Shown here: positions 32,475 through 43,834 of the stretch, piece by piece | Layout of the letters: each line of letters starts with the position of its first letter | Numbering within the stretch: position 1 is the stretch's first letter | Assembly (NCBI RefSeq): GCF_014646875.1 | Contig: NZ_BMOC01000015.1 | Span: 1 to 64,000, forward strand | DNA length: 64,000 bases | Source of the DNA: Halobellus salinus | GTDB lineage: Archaea; Halobacteriota; Halobacteria; Halobacteriales; Haloferacaceae | Direction: 5' to 3' | Notes under the pieces: generated by a model | Databases searched by the model: none | The model's input: only the letters and a program-made list of their open reading frames with translations | What the model was told of the DNA's origin: nothing | Program-made: the position numbers and the translations under genes

Positions 32475-33848
32475 ATGAAGGAGTTTGTGCTCGGCGGCAC
32501 ACAGTCCGGCGTCGGCAAGACCGTCGCAACGCTCGCGGTGATCCGGGCGCTTCAGGAAGCCGACCACAACGTCCAACCCGCGAAAGCCGGCCCCGACTTC
32601 ATCGACCCCAGCCACCACGCCCAGGTCGCCGGGACCCCCTCGCGGACGCTCGATCTGTGGCTCGAAGGCACCGAGGGGCTTCGCCGGAACTACGCCCGTG
32701 GCGACGGCGATATCTGCGTCGTTGAGGGCGTGATGGGGCTCTACGACGGCGACTGTTCGAGCACCGCGATGGTGGCGGCGGCGCTGGGTCTCCCGGTGGT
32801 GCTGGTCGTCGACGCCAAAGCCGGAATGGAGAGTGTCGCGGCGACGGCCCACGGGTTCCGTGAGTACGCGGCCCACGCCGGCGTCGACGTCGATGTCGCG
32901 GGCATCCTGGCCCAGCGCGCCCACGGCGGCCGCCACGCCGAGGGGATCCGTGACGCGCTTCCGGCGGGGCTCACCTTCTTCGGACGGCTCCCGCCCGACT
33001 CGGATCTGGTGATCCCCGACCGCCACCTCGGCTTGGAGATGGGCACGGAGGCACCGCTCGACCCTGCGGCGCTGGACGCGGCCGCGGAGACGATCCGAAC
33101 CGACCGACTCCTCGACGTCGCGCGATCGCCGGTGGGGCCGGAGCACGAGCCGAGGCCACGCGCCGCCCGTGATCCGTCGACCGCACGCGCCGCCCGTGAT
33201 CCGTCGACCGCACGCGACGACGGCCGCCCGACCGTCGCGGTGGCCCGCGACCCGGCCTTCTGTTTCGTCTACCCCGCCACGCTCGAACGCCTCCGGGAGC
33301 GCGCCGACGTGGTCACGTTTTCGCCGGTCGCCGGCGACGACCTTCCGGCGTGTGACGGCGTCTATCTCCCGGGTGGCTACCCCGAACTCCACGGACCGGC
33401 GCTCGCCGACAGCACAGCACTGGCGGCCCTCGCCGAGCGGGCGGCGGCCGGAACCCCGACTCTTGGGGAGTGCGGCGGGTTGATGGCGCTGTCGGAGTCG
33501 CTCACGACAGTCGACGGCAACACCCACGGGATGGCGGGGGTGCTTCCCGCCGACGTCCGGATGGCCGACCGCTACCAGGCGCTGGAGCACGTCGAACTCC
33601 GCGCCGAACGAGACAGCCTCTCGGCTGCCACGGGCGAGATCCGCCGCGGCCACGAGTTCCACTACTCCAGCGCCGACGTCGACAGCGACGCCCGGTTCGC
33701 GTTCGAGGTTCACCGGGGGTCGGGAATCGCCGACGAACGCGATGGCCTCACCGAATACCGGACGCTCGGGACGTACTGCCACCTCCACCCCGAGAGCGGC
33801 GCCGTCGACACCTTCCTCGACCGGGTGGCCGCCGCCGCCGTGGAGTGA
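32475..33848 (+). CDS. cbiA: Cobyrinate a,c-diamide synthase
   Basis: The 457-residue protein combines a dethiobiotin-synthetase-like ATPase (P-loop GGTQSGVGKT, residues 6-15; KAGPDFIDPSHH; VVEGVMGLYDG) with a class I glutamine amidotransferase (TPTLGECGGLMALSE carrying the nucleophile Cys; C-terminal HEFHYS and TYCHLHPES). It amidates two side chains of cobyrinate in cobalamin synthesis. Between the domains is a linker with a duplicated ARAARDPST unit. The ATG at 32475 is used; the frame continues upstream without family similarity. It is surrounded by methionine genes. Confidence 0.92.
   Translation: MKEFVLGGTQSGVGKTVATLAVIRALQEADHNVQPAKAGPDFIDPSHHAQVAGTPSRTLDLWLEGTEGLRRNYARGDGDICVVEGVMGLYDGDCSSTAMVAAALGLPVVLVVDAKAGMESVAATAHGFREYAAHAGVDVDVAGILAQRAHGGRHAEGIRDALPAGLTFFGRLPPDSDLVIPDRHLGLEMGTEAPLDPAALDAAAETIRTDRLLDVARSPVGPEHEPRPRAARDPSTARAARDPSTARDDGRPTVAVARDPAFCFVYPATLERLRERADVVTFSPVAGDDLPACDGVYLPGGYPELHGPALADSTALAALAERAAAGTPTLGECGGLMALSESLTTVDGNTHGMAGVLPADVRMADRYQALEHVELRAERDSLSAATGEIRRGHEFHYSSADVDSDARFAFEVHRGSGIADERDGLTEYRTLGTYCHLHPESGAVDTFLDRVAAAAVE
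33157..33210. repeat. Exact 27-base tandem duplication inside cbiA
   Basis: Two identical copies of a unit starting CACGCGCCGCCCGTGATCCG stand head to tail and are followed by CACGCG of a third. They encode a repeated nine-residue unit in the linker between the ATPase and amidotransferase domains and keep the frame. Confidence 0.92.
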
Positions 33849-33857
33849 GCGCGGGGC

Positions 33858-34232
33858 TCACCCGACTGCGGGTCCGCCGCTCGCTGCCCCCGCAAAGAGG
33901 AGCGCGAGTCCGGCGACACCGACTCCGACCACCGCGGCCGACGACCCGATCCCGACCGCCAGCGACGCCACGGCGACGACCGCAGCGACCCCGCCGACAG
34001 ACACCGCGACCCACCGCCAGCGGCCGGCGAGGACCGCGAGACCGGCGGCCACGAACGCGGCACCGATGCCGACGGTCGCGACTCCCGGCGCCGAGAGGGA
34101 CCCGGGCGCGGCAACGGCGACCTCCCGGATGCCGCCGGGGATACCGACGAGGAACTCCCGTCCGACGAGCGCGGTGCCCGCGACGGCGACACACAGCCCT
34201 GTGATCCGGGCGAGGAAGTCGGCGTATCGCAT
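33858..34232 (-). CDS. Four-helix membrane protein, unknown
   Basis: The 124-residue protein has about four hydrophobic stretches of alanine, valine and glycine (8-28, 48-70, 75-95, 98-115). It has a clear start MRYADFLARITGLCVAVAGTAL and no recognisable motif. It converges on cbiA with 9 bases between stops. The 241-base gap after it, to metX, shows no gene or signal. Confidence 0.6.
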   Translation of the reverse strand: MRYADFLARITGLCVAVAGTALVGREFLVGIPGGIREVAVAAPGSLSAPGVATVGIGAAFVAAGLAVLAGRWRWVAVSVGGVAAVVAVASLAVGIGSSAAVVGVGVAGLALLFAGAASGGPAVG

Positions 34233-34473
34233 ACGGTGTGCGTGGACGCGGAGTCGAAAATGCGTTCGGGTCCTGGTGGCCGTGGGCCATCCGGGTCCGC
34301 CACCGAACCGTCATCGCCGCTTCGCTCCGGCGTTCGGGCCGATCCGAGATCGACGGTGTTTCGCGTCACCAGCGGACAGGGACACCGCCCGCGCAACGCT
34401 GGCGCCGTTCTCCCGCGTGATCCGCACGACACACTCGGTGAGTACGCGGCTCCACGCCGGCCGTTGCGTCGGG

Positions 34474-35679
34474 CTACCGATTGCTGAAAAGCGACGCGTG
34501 GACCGGCGCGAAGTCGCCGCCGGTGTTACCCGCCTCGTCGGTGTCGTGGACCGCGCGGCCGTCAACGCCGTCGCTGAGGAAGTCACGGAGCGGCGGGCCG
34601 ACCTTCTCTGGTTCGACCAAGAACGCGTCGTGGCCGTGATCGGACTCGACAACATGGTGGGCGACGGGGATGCCCGTCTCCCGGAACGCCGCAGCGACGG
34701 TCTCGGACTGCTCGGAGGTGAAGTGCCAGTCGCCGGTAAACGAAAGCAGGAGCGCCTCGCCCTCGAAGGCCGCCACCGCGCGGGCGTCGTCCTCGTACCC
34801 CTCCGCGAGGTCGTAGTCATCCATGGCGCGGGTGAGGTACAGATACGAGTTGGCGTCGAACCGGTCGATGAACGTCTCGGCCTGATAGTCGAGGTACGAC
34901 TCCACGTCGCGGTACGGAAAAAAGGCCGCCGCGGGATCCGACGGGAACGAGTCCCGCTGGGCGTCGCGGCCGGCGGACCGCCGCCCGAACTTCCCTTCCA
35001 TCGACGCCTTCGAGAGGTACATAATGTGGCCGATCTGGCGGGCCAGCGCCAGGCCGTCTTTGGGCTCGGCGTCGGCGCCGTAGTAGTCGCCGCCGTTCCA
35101 ATTCGGGTCGGTGGTGATCGCGCGGCGCGCGACGGCGTCCAAGGCGAGACACTGGGCGCCGAGCCGCGCCGCGCCCGCGACCGACACCACGTATCGGGCG
35201 TCGTCGGGGTACCGCTTCGCCCAGTCGAGGACGTTCATCCCGCCGACGCTGCCGCCGACCACCGCGTGGAGCCGGCCAACGCCGAGTTCGTCGAGCAGGA
35301 GGCGCTGCGAGCGGGTCCAATCGCCCACTGTCACCGGCGGGAAATCGGTGCCGTAGACGTCACCCTCGGGGTCGGTCGACGGCGGCCCGGTGGTGCCGTA
35401 ACAGGAACCAGGAACGTTGGCGCAGACGACGTAGTAGTCGTTGGTGTCGATCGCTTTCCCCGGGCCGACGATGTCGTTCCACCACGCCCGGGCCTGACCG
35501 GTCGTCTCCGACCCGTACCCCGCGACGTTCTGGCTGCCGGTGAGGGCGTGACACACGAGCACGGCATTGTCGCCGTCGAACTCGCCGTAGGACTCGTAGG
35601 CGACCTCCAGATTCTCGATCTCGTCGCCGGAGGCGAAATCGAACCGACCGAGGGAAACGGTGGCGGTGTCGGTCTTCAT
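34474..35679 (-). CDS. metX: Homoserine O-acetyltransferase
   Basis: The alpha/beta-hydrolase of 401 residues acetylates homoserine with acetyl-CoA. [15 protein letters not shown] holds the oxyanion region, [12 protein letters not shown] the nucleophile Ser144. The catalytic Asp is in [14 protein letters not shown] and His in [12 protein letters not shown]. It is the committed step to methionine. The gene overlaps the upstream metY copy by ATGA and so is co-translated with it. The product, O-acetylhomoserine, is the substrate of the adjacent enzyme. Confidence 0.95.
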   Translation of the reverse strand: MKTDTATVSLGRFDFASGDEIENLEVAYESYGEFDGDNAVLVCHALTGSQNVAGYGSETTGQARAWWNDIVGPGKAIDTNDYYVVCANVPGSCYGTTGPPSTDPEGDVYGTDFPPVTVGDWTRSQRLLLDELGVGRLHAVVGGSVGGMNVLDWAKRYPDDARYVVSVAGAARLGAQCLALDAVARRAITTDPNWNGGDYYGADAEPKDGLALARQIGHIMYLSKASMEGKFGRRSAGRDAQRDSFPSDPAAAFFPYRDVESYLDYQAETFIDRFDANSYLYLTRAMDDYDLAEGYEDDARAVAAFEGEALLLSFTGDWHFTSEQSETVAAAFRETGIPVAHHVVESDHGHDAFLVEPEKVGPPLRDFLSDGVDGRAVHDTDEAGNTGGDFAPVHASLFSNR

Positions 35680-37058
35680 GTCTCTCCCCCGTTTCTGTCG
35701 CCGGCGTCCGCCGACGGCTCCCCGGCGGACACCCGCCGCGTCGCCGTCCGGATCGCCCGGTCCAGGTCGGCGATGATGTCTCCCGGCTCTTCGATCCCGA
35801 CCGACAGCCGGAGCATCTCGGGCGAGAGGCCCGCAGCGCGCTGTTCTTCTTCGCTCAACTGGGCGTGGGTCGTCGACGCCGGGTGGATGATCAGGGTCTT
35901 CGCGTCGCCGATGTTCGCGAGGAACGACGCTAGGTCGGTCGCCTCGCACGTCCGCTTTGCCGCCTCGTAGCCCGCCGCCACCCCGAACGTGACTATCCCG
36001 CCGTAGCCGTCCACATCGGTGCCGGTCGCGACCGTCGAGTCGCTGCCGTCGCCGTCGTTGACGCCGAGGTATCGGGTCGCGTTGTCGTGGGTGGGGTGGT
36101 CTCCGAACCCGGGGTACGACACCCACGCCACGTCCTCGTGGTCACGGAGGAACGCCGCGACCCCGCGGGCGTTCGAGCAGTGCCGCGCCATTCGGAGGGG
36201 GAGCGTCTCCAGCCCCTGGATGGTCTGCCACGCGTCGAACGCCGACTGCTGGTTTCCGAGCGTCCGGAGCCCGCGCTGGCGGGCGACGTTGGCGAAGGCG
36301 GTGTCGCCGTACCGTTCCACGAAATCGACGTCGAAGGCGGGGTTCTCCCCCGAGAGCTCGTCGTAGTCGGCGCGGTCCCACGGGAACGTCCCGCCGTCGA
36401 CGAGGACGCCGCCGACCGTGGTACCCGACCCGTGGATCCACTTCGTGGTCGACTCCCACACCACGTCGGCGCCGTGTTCGATCGGCCGACAGAGGTAGGG
36501 TGTCGCGAAGGTGTTGTCGACGACGAGCGGCGCGTGTCCCTCGTGGGCGACCGCGGCGAGTCGCTCGAAGTCGGGCGTTTTCAGCGACGGGTTCGCGACC
36601 GTCTCCACGTGGACGTAGGCGGTGTCGTCGTCGATTGCGTCGGCGTACGCGTCGTAATCCAGCGTGTCGACGACGCGGACGTCGACCCCGCGGCGCGTCG
36701 CCATCCTGGAGAGGTAGGTCGCGGTCCCGCCGTACATGTCCGCGGAGGCGACGACGTTGTCACCGGCCGCGGCGAGCACGCTCGTTGCGGTGTCGAGTGC
36801 GGCCATCCCCGATGCGGTCGCGACCGCGGCGGTCCCACCCTCTAGGGCGGCGAGGCGCTGCTCCAGGGTCCGCGTGGTCGGGTTCGAGATCCGGGAGTAA
36901 ACGTCGCCGTCGGCGTCGAGCGCGTAGAGGTCGGCCGCGCGGTCGGCGTCCTCGAAGACGTAGGAGGTGGTCTGGTGGATCGGCGGCGCGCGTGCCCCCG
37001 TCGCTTCGTCCGGCGTCTGGCCGGCGTGCAGACTCCGGGTGTGGAACCCATCGACCAT
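35676..37058 (-). CDS. metY: O-acetylhomoserine sulfhydrylase-type PLP enzyme (copy 2)
   Basis: This paralogue of the MetY at 30962 has about 460 residues. It shares [42 protein letters not shown] and [26 protein letters not shown] with the PLP lysine. It differs by an insertion near 325-345 ([18 protein letters not shown]) and a longer tail. The ATG at 37058 is chosen because the promoter TATA lies 36 bases upstream of it; an ATG at 37076 would lie before the predicted transcript start. It is translated together with metX. Confidence 0.9.
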   Translation of the reverse strand: MVDGFHTRSLHAGQTPDEATGARAPPIHQTTSYVFEDADRAADLYALDADGDVYSRISNPTTRTLEQRLAALEGGTAAVATASGMAALDTATSVLAAAGDNVVASADMYGGTATYLSRMATRRGVDVRVVDTLDYDAYADAIDDDTAYVHVETVANPSLKTPDFERLAAVAHEGHAPLVVDNTFATPYLCRPIEHGADVVWESTTKWIHGSGTTVGGVLVDGGTFPWDRADYDELSGENPAFDVDFVERYGDTAFANVARQRGLRTLGNQQSAFDAWQTIQGLETLPLRMARHCSNARGVAAFLRDHEDVAWVSYPGFGDHPTHDNATRYLGVNDGDGSDSTVATGTDVDGYGGIVTFGVAAGYEAAKRTCEATDLASFLANIGDAKTLIIHPASTTHAQLSEEEQRAAGLSPEMLRLSVGIEEPGDIIADLDRAIRTATRRVSAGEPSADAGDRNGGET

Positions 37059-37060
37059 CG

Positions 37061-37096
37061 TATGTGTAATACGCATATTCGCTCGCCGACTTATAA
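37061..37096 (-). promoter_or_regulatory. Promoter and inverted repeat of the metY-metX operon
   Basis: TTATAA at 37091-37096 on the minus strand is placed for a start about 25 bases downstream, close to the metY ATG. Between them TATGTGT-AAT-ACGCATA (6 of 7 bases paired) lies at 37061-37077, over the expected transcription start. A repressor site is plausible; its ligand is not known. Confidence 0.45.
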
Positions 37097-37103
37097 CCAG
37101 CGG

Positions 37104-37814
37104 TTACGGTCCGGGGTCCGGTGGACCGCGGTCGGCCGAGTCGGGTGACGCCGTCGGCTGTTCGACGTGGGCGCGCCAAAACCCCGGCTGGAGGTAGGTC
37201 GCGTACGCGGCCCGATAGCCAGCCAGCCGGGCGGCCGGCACGAGCGCGCGGGCCGCCACCCCGGCGACCCCGTCGCCGCGAACAAACGTGGTGTTGCCGT
37301 CGAGCGCGTCGGCGACGAGCGCCCGCTGGAGGGGGTCCTCGGCCGATCGCGCCCGGTCGTGTGCCAATCCGCCGAGTGTCGGGAGGACCTGTCGGAGGCG
37401 CCCGGGCGACCGAATCTCCGTCTCGACCAACGCGCGTTCGGCGGTCCGGTTTCGGAACGAGTGGACAACACCGGTGTCGACCGTGACGGACTCCCCAGCC
37501 CGGACCGTCCGCTCGGCGCCGTCGAGGGTCACCGTCAGCGACCCGGATTCGACCGCGAACCGTTCGACGCTCCGCTCGTGGTGGTGCGCCGGCGGCCCGC
37601 CGTACCCCGCACCGAAGACGCTGAGCGTCCGGATCGGGCCGTCGCCGTCGGACAGCGGGATCCCCCAGACCGACCGGGTCGGGTGAGAGGCTATCGGACC
37701 GGCCCGCCGGCCGATCCGGTCGTCGAGGTCGCTCCCCGCCGCCACCTCGAACCCCGTTCCGGGGACCGGATCACCCCGCTCGTCGAGGGTACGACCGGTC
37801 ACGTATGTGGACAT
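37104..37814 (-). CDS. Cupin-domain protein
   Basis: The 236-residue protein has a single central cupin. The first motif GGPPAHHHERSVERFAVESG (about 80-99) carries the metal His, His and Glu ligands in the G(X)HXH(X)E pattern. The second reads GVVHSFRNRT. The first 40 residues and last 60 (an Ala/Leu/Arg-rich helical part) are not typical of one family. The substrate is unknown. It starts at the ATG at 37814 and follows the class V aminotransferase on the same strand by 75 bases. Confidence 0.8.
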   Translation of the reverse strand: MSTYVTGRTLDERGDPVPGTGFEVAAGSDLDDRIGRRAGPIASHPTRSVWGIPLSDGDGPIRTLSVFGAGYGGPPAHHHERSVERFAVESGSLTVTLDGAERTVRAGESVTVDTGVVHSFRNRTAERALVETEIRSPGRLRQVLPTLGGLAHDRARSAEDPLQRALVADALDGNTTFVRGDGVAGVAARALVPAARLAGYRAAYATYLQPGFWRAHVEQPTASPDSADRGPPDPGP

Positions 37815-37889
37815 ACGCCGGATTGGACGCCAGGCGTGAAAACCTCGTCTCTCCGGGACTCGAACAGGAGCCACGGGGACTCCCGACCC

Positions 37890-39140
37890 TCAGTCGTCGG
37901 CGGGTGCGGCCTCCGCTATATCGAGTTCCGCGCGGGCCGCTGCCAGCCCGGCATCAACATCGACGTCGACGCCCGCGTCGGCCATCGCCTCGCCGACGAC
38001 CCGGACGCCCCGGAGGATGGCCTCGTCCGGGAGCCCGCCCATGTTGCTCACCCGGAAGATGGTGCCGCCGAGGTGGGCCTGGCCCCCGGAGATGCTCACG
38101 TTTCGGTCCTCGACGCCGTCGAAGAACGCGTCGGCGTCGTCGCCGGCGACGGCGTCGGGCAGCGACACCGCGGTCACGGTGTTCGAGAGCACGGTGGCGT
38201 CCTCGGCGTTCGCGAACAGCTCCAGCCCCATCCCGGTGAACCCCGCGCGGAACGCCGCGGCCTGCCGGCGGTGGCGCCGGATCCGTGCGGGCATGGTCTC
38301 GGCGACGATGTCTTCGACCGCGACCGCCATCGCGCGGAACAGCGGCACGGCGCTGGTGAACGGTGTCTGGTGGGACTCGGCCTTCCGGAGGTGCCACTCG
38401 AGGTCCTGGTAGAACGGCGCCGACTCGCCGTCGAGGTCGTCGACCACCTCCTCGGTCACGTACATCGCGCTGATCCCCGGCGGCGCCGCCAGCGCTTTCT
38501 GAGCGTCGGTGATCGCGATGTCGACGTTCCAGGGGTCGAGACAGAACACGTCGCCGCCGATCGAGGTGACGCCGTCGACCACGAACCGGGCGTCGTGGGC
38601 GTCGGCGATCCGGCCCACCCCCGCAACGGGGTTCAGGAGTCCAGTACTGGTCTCGTTGTGGACCATGGTCACCAGGTCGGTGTCGTCGGTGACGACGGCG
38701 GCGACATCCGACAGCGGGATCGAGTCGCCCCACGGCACCTCCACGCGCGTCACGTCGGCGTAGCGCTCGGCGATCCGGGCGAACCGCCGGCCGAACTTCC
38801 CGTTGACCAGGGCGACGACGTGGTCGCCCGCGGTACCGGACTGTGTCCGGTCGCTCGCGGGACTCTGTCCCGTGCTGCCGACGAGGTTCGCGACCGCGGT
38901 CTCCATGCCCATAGACGCGGTGCCGTTGAGAACGAGCGAGGTCCCGCCCGCGTCGGTTTCGGTCGCCGTTCCGTCGAGCGTCGACGCCTCGAAGACGTAG
39001 TCGAGGCCGTCCTGTGCGCGCTCGTAGACCGCTTCGAACGACGCCGACCGGTGGGACACCATCGGCTCGTCCATCGCGGCCGACACCTCATCGGTGACCG
39101 GAACCGGGCCCGGATTGAGGAGAAGAAAGTCCTCGTCCAT
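37890..39140 (-). CDS. Class V aminotransferase (serine-glyoxylate/alanine-glyoxylate type)
   Basis: The PLP aminotransferase has 416 residues. It starts LLLNPGPVPVTDEVSAAMDEPMVSHRS, the hallmark of the AGXT/SGAT branch. The PLP lysine is in DIAITDAQKALAAPPGISAM. SIGGDVFCLDPWNVDIA and GGQAHLGGTIFRVSNMG are further family stretches. It may transfer amino groups between serine or alanine and glyoxylate or pyruvate; in archaea a phosphoserine or purine link is also possible. Substrate is unproven. No terminator is evident. Confidence 0.86.
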   Translation of the reverse strand: MDEDFLLLNPGPVPVTDEVSAAMDEPMVSHRSASFEAVYERAQDGLDYVFEASTLDGTATETDAGGTSLVLNGTASMGMETAVANLVGSTGQSPASDRTQSGTAGDHVVALVNGKFGRRFARIAERYADVTRVEVPWGDSIPLSDVAAVVTDDTDLVTMVHNETSTGLLNPVAGVGRIADAHDARFVVDGVTSIGGDVFCLDPWNVDIAITDAQKALAAPPGISAMYVTEEVVDDLDGESAPFYQDLEWHLRKAESHQTPFTSAVPLFRAMAVAVEDIVAETMPARIRRHRRQAAAFRAGFTGMGLELFANAEDATVLSNTVTAVSLPDAVAGDDADAFFDGVEDRNVSISGGQAHLGGTIFRVSNMGGLPDEAILRGVRVVGEAMADAGVDVDVDAGLAAARAELDIAEAAPADD

Positions 39141-39383
39141 ACTCGGAACTTACGGCGCTGGGACATAAGCGGCACGGGTTTGAGGGACACTGCGGTTCGC
39201 ATATCAGGGTCTCTCTGCCGTCGGCAGTTCTCGTGTGTCGTCCGGTCCCGACGGCCGCTTCCGATCAGCCGATACCAGCGCGGAGCGCGCCGGGGACCTC
39301 CACGAGCACCGCGTCGCTACTCGCGCTGACTGCCTCGTCCGGCGACGAAGCATCTAACCCCGCGCCGTTCGTGCCTCGGATAG

Positions 39384-41504
<2,121 letters not shown>

Positions 41505-41708
41505 CGCCACGTCGCCGCCGCTCGTCGACACGCCGGAACGTTCAATCGCAGTGGGAGCGAGCCGAAAGTTCACGGCTTGGCCATAGAATGAAGCCGACAG
41601 CAGGCGAAACAATGAAGACGTCGCTGTCCGTTAGTGCGCGTGCCGAAACAAGAGCGAGGCTCTCAAACCTGCTCTCCCTGCCGAGAACCACCCTATGTTG
41701 GATCTGAA

Positions 41709-41800
41709 CCGAACTGCTACGAGTTCGGAACCCCCGAGAAGTCGTGGTAGAACGCGGTCTGTGACCGTGTGAGTCCCACGAGTTCAGTCGTGGGCGACCG
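41709..41800 (+). mobile_element. Hairpin-rich relic resembling a TnpB right end
   Basis: The hairpin CCGAACT-GCTACG-AGTTCGG (41709-41728) is followed by GAGTCCCACGAGTTCAGTCG (41771-41790), which folds as CCCACGA-GTTCAG-TCGTGGG. This type of stem ends the RNA of many haloarchaeal TnpB elements. The usual last bases (GGATGTCA or similar) are not present, so the end looks decayed. The 320-base gap 41505-41824 holds no gene; the first half is featureless. Medium-low confidence because only structure and memory support it. Confidence 0.4.
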
Positions 41801-41824
41801 CAGTGTCCGATACATTCCGCCCGT

Positions 41825-42895
41825 ATGAATCCGGATCAGGCCCGAGAATGGTCACCGCTTCTGCTACTGGCGGCCGGAGCGGTGCTCTTCGTCGCTGCGG
41901 TCTCCCACCACGGACAGGAACTGTCCGTGTTGGGTGTGTCTGCGGGGCCGCTCGCCGCCCTGTTTCTGGACGGCCCCCCCGCGCTCGGACTCGCATACGC
42001 CGGGTACTGGCTGTTTCGTTCGGAGCTCCCACCGTGGGGAACGTGGAAGACCGTCGTGTGGTCGCTCTCGGGGACCCTCCTACTTGTGGGCGTGATGAGT
42101 GCGACCTTCCTGGTGCGGCTCTCCGAGGGTCGAACCGTCGCCGAACCCGTGTTCCCGCTCCTGATCGCCGCCGAGGCCGGCGGGATCGCCGGACTCGCGG
42201 CGGGGTACTACAACGTCCAGGCTCGGACCGATGCCCGGCGGTCCCGGACGACAACCAACGCGTTGGCGTTCATCAACGACCTCATTCGCCACGACCTTCG
42301 GAACGACTTGACCGTCATTCGCGGCCACGCCGACCTCCTGTCCGACTCACCCGGTGACGGCGGCGGCAACCCGGCGGTCGTGATCGAAAAGACCGACGAG
42401 GCACTGTCCCGGATCGAGACCAGCAGGGTGATCGCGGACACGCTCATCGGCGACCCGGCGTTCGAACCGGTTGACCTCGTTCCCGTTGTCACCGAACTGG
42501 CCGCACGAGCTAGCAATACAGCCACAGTGACTGTGGAGACGGATCTCCCTGATTCCGCCGTTGTGACCGCAAACAGCGGCGTTCGGTCGGTCGTCGACAA
42601 CCTACTCGAGAACGCGGTCGAACACAACGACGGCGATGACCCGCAGGTCGCGGTTGTGGTAACGGCCGGTGCGGGCGTGGTTCGGCTCACCGTCGCCGAC
42701 AACGGCCCGGGAATCCCGGACGACCGCAAAGACACCGTCTTCGAGCCCGGAACGGACGGGTCGGGCGGCGGACTCTCTTTGGTCTACACGCTCGTCACCG
42801 GCTACGGCGGCGACGTGTGGATCGAAGACGCCGACCCCCGCGGGACACGGTTCGTCGTGGAACTCCCGCGGGGCGACGGCGAACCGCCCGAGTGA
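41825..42895 (+). CDS. Membrane-bound sensor histidine kinase
   Basis: The 356-residue kinase has four predicted N-terminal helices (about 10-28, 38-64, 76-97, 110-130) without a recognisable sensor domain. The kinase core follows: H-box LIRHDLRNDLTVI with His156, N-box VVDNLLENAVEHN (257-269), G1 VADNGPGIPDD (290-300) and G2 GSGGGLSLV (312-320). It autophosphorylates and probably signals to a receiver protein encoded elsewhere; no response regulator is adjacent. The start at 41825 puts the acidic N-terminus before the first helix. Confidence 0.85.
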   Translation: MNPDQAREWSPLLLLAAGAVLFVAAVSHHGQELSVLGVSAGPLAALFLDGPPALGLAYAGYWLFRSELPPWGTWKTVVWSLSGTLLLVGVMSATFLVRLSEGRTVAEPVFPLLIAAEAGGIAGLAAGYYNVQARTDARRSRTTTNALAFINDLIRHDLRNDLTVIRGHADLLSDSPGDGGGNPAVVIEKTDEALSRIETSRVIADTLIGDPAFEPVDLVPVVTELAARASNTATVTVETDLPDSAVVTANSGVRSVVDNLLENAVEHNDGDDPQVAVVVTAGAGVVRLTVADNGPGIPDDRKDTVFEPGTDGSGGGLSLVYTLVTGYGGDVWIEDADPRGTRFVVELPRGDGEPPE

Positions 42896-42913
42896 TCGAG
42901 TGGCTCCGCCGAC

Positions 42914-43834
42914 CTACAGGTCGTCGCGATCGAACGCCCAGTACCCGACGACGACCGGAACCACGATCCACGCCAGGAGGATACCGAACAGGAACCACCC
43001 GGAGAAATACAACGGCACTGACTCCTGTAACACCGGTCCGAGGGCGTTCTGTTCGCGGAACGTCGCGCTCACGAGCCGCGCCTGTGCCGCGCCGTAGTAC
43101 AGCTGTGCGGCGAGGGTTTCGTAGGCTTTCAGCGGGTTCAGGTATTTGAGGAAGACGCCGATCTTGACCCGGGTAAGCTCCGAGACGCCGCCCGCTCCCA
43201 CCTGCTCGGCGGCGTAATTACTGAGCTTCGGGACCCCCTCGGAGACCGACCCCCAAAGCACCGCGAAGACGAGGTACAATCCCATCGTCGCCAGCGTGGC
43301 CTCGCGGTTCGAGCCCGCGAGCGCGGAGATCCCGAGCCCGATCGACACGAACGCCATACCCAAGAGTGCGGTGAGCGCGACCTGTGGGACGAACGACCCG
43401 AGCTCCAGCCGCGTTCCGGTGGCGATCAGGACGACGAAAGTGACCAGGAACCCGACCAGCAGGGCGGCGACCACCACCGCCGACCGACCGAGGAACTTCC
43501 CGATTATCGCGTCGAGCCGGGAGTTCGGCAGCGACAGCAGCAGCTTGATCGACCCCGTCTCGCGCTCGCCGGTGATCGAGCCGTACGACGTCGACAGCGC
43601 GATGAACCCCAAAACCAGCGCGAGGAGTCCGGGGAACGAGAAGCTGAACACCCCAAGGTTAGCGAAGAAACCGAACAGACTCGACACCTGCCGGTTCCCC
43701 GGGCCGATGAGCACGCCGAAAAACAGTGCAGCGGCGCCACCGATGAACAGCGCGAAAAACAGTGTCGACCCGTGAAGCCACCGCGAGCGGATCGCGTCGC
43801 GGAACTCCTTTCGGGCGACCGCCTGCCAGCTCAT
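42914..43834 (-). CDS. ABC-2 type exporter permease
   Basis: The 306-residue protein has six membrane helices. It starts VARKEFRDAIRSRWLHGSTLFFALFIGG and has the ABC-2 SYGSITGERETGSIKLLLSLPNSR loop between helices 2 and 3 (about 82-105), as in NosY-like permeases. It overlaps the ATPase gene by ATGA, so the two form one exporter. The substrate is unknown: copper-site maturation, lipid or drug export are all possible. Confidence 0.85.
   Translation of the reverse strand: MSWQAVARKEFRDAIRSRWLHGSTLFFALFIGGAAALFFGVLIGPGNRQVSSLFGFFANLGVFSFSFPGLLALVLGFIALSTSYGSITGERETGSIKLLLSLPNSRLDAIIGKFLGRSAVVVAALLVGFLVTFVVLIATGTRLELGSFVPQVALTALLGMAFVSIGLGISALAGSNREATLATMGLYLVFAVLWGSVSEGVPKLSNYAAEQVGAGGVSELTRVKIGVFLKYLNPLKAYETLAAQLYYGAAQARLVSATFREQNALGPVLQESVPLYFSGWFLFGILLAWIVVPVVVGYWAFDRDDL

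Noticed and set aside
37802-37817. Palindrome CGTATGT-GG-ACATACG at the cupin start as an operator
   Set aside because: It includes the start codon and codons 2-4 of the cupin gene (ATG TCC ACA TAC), so coding need explains most of it; kept out of the feature list.
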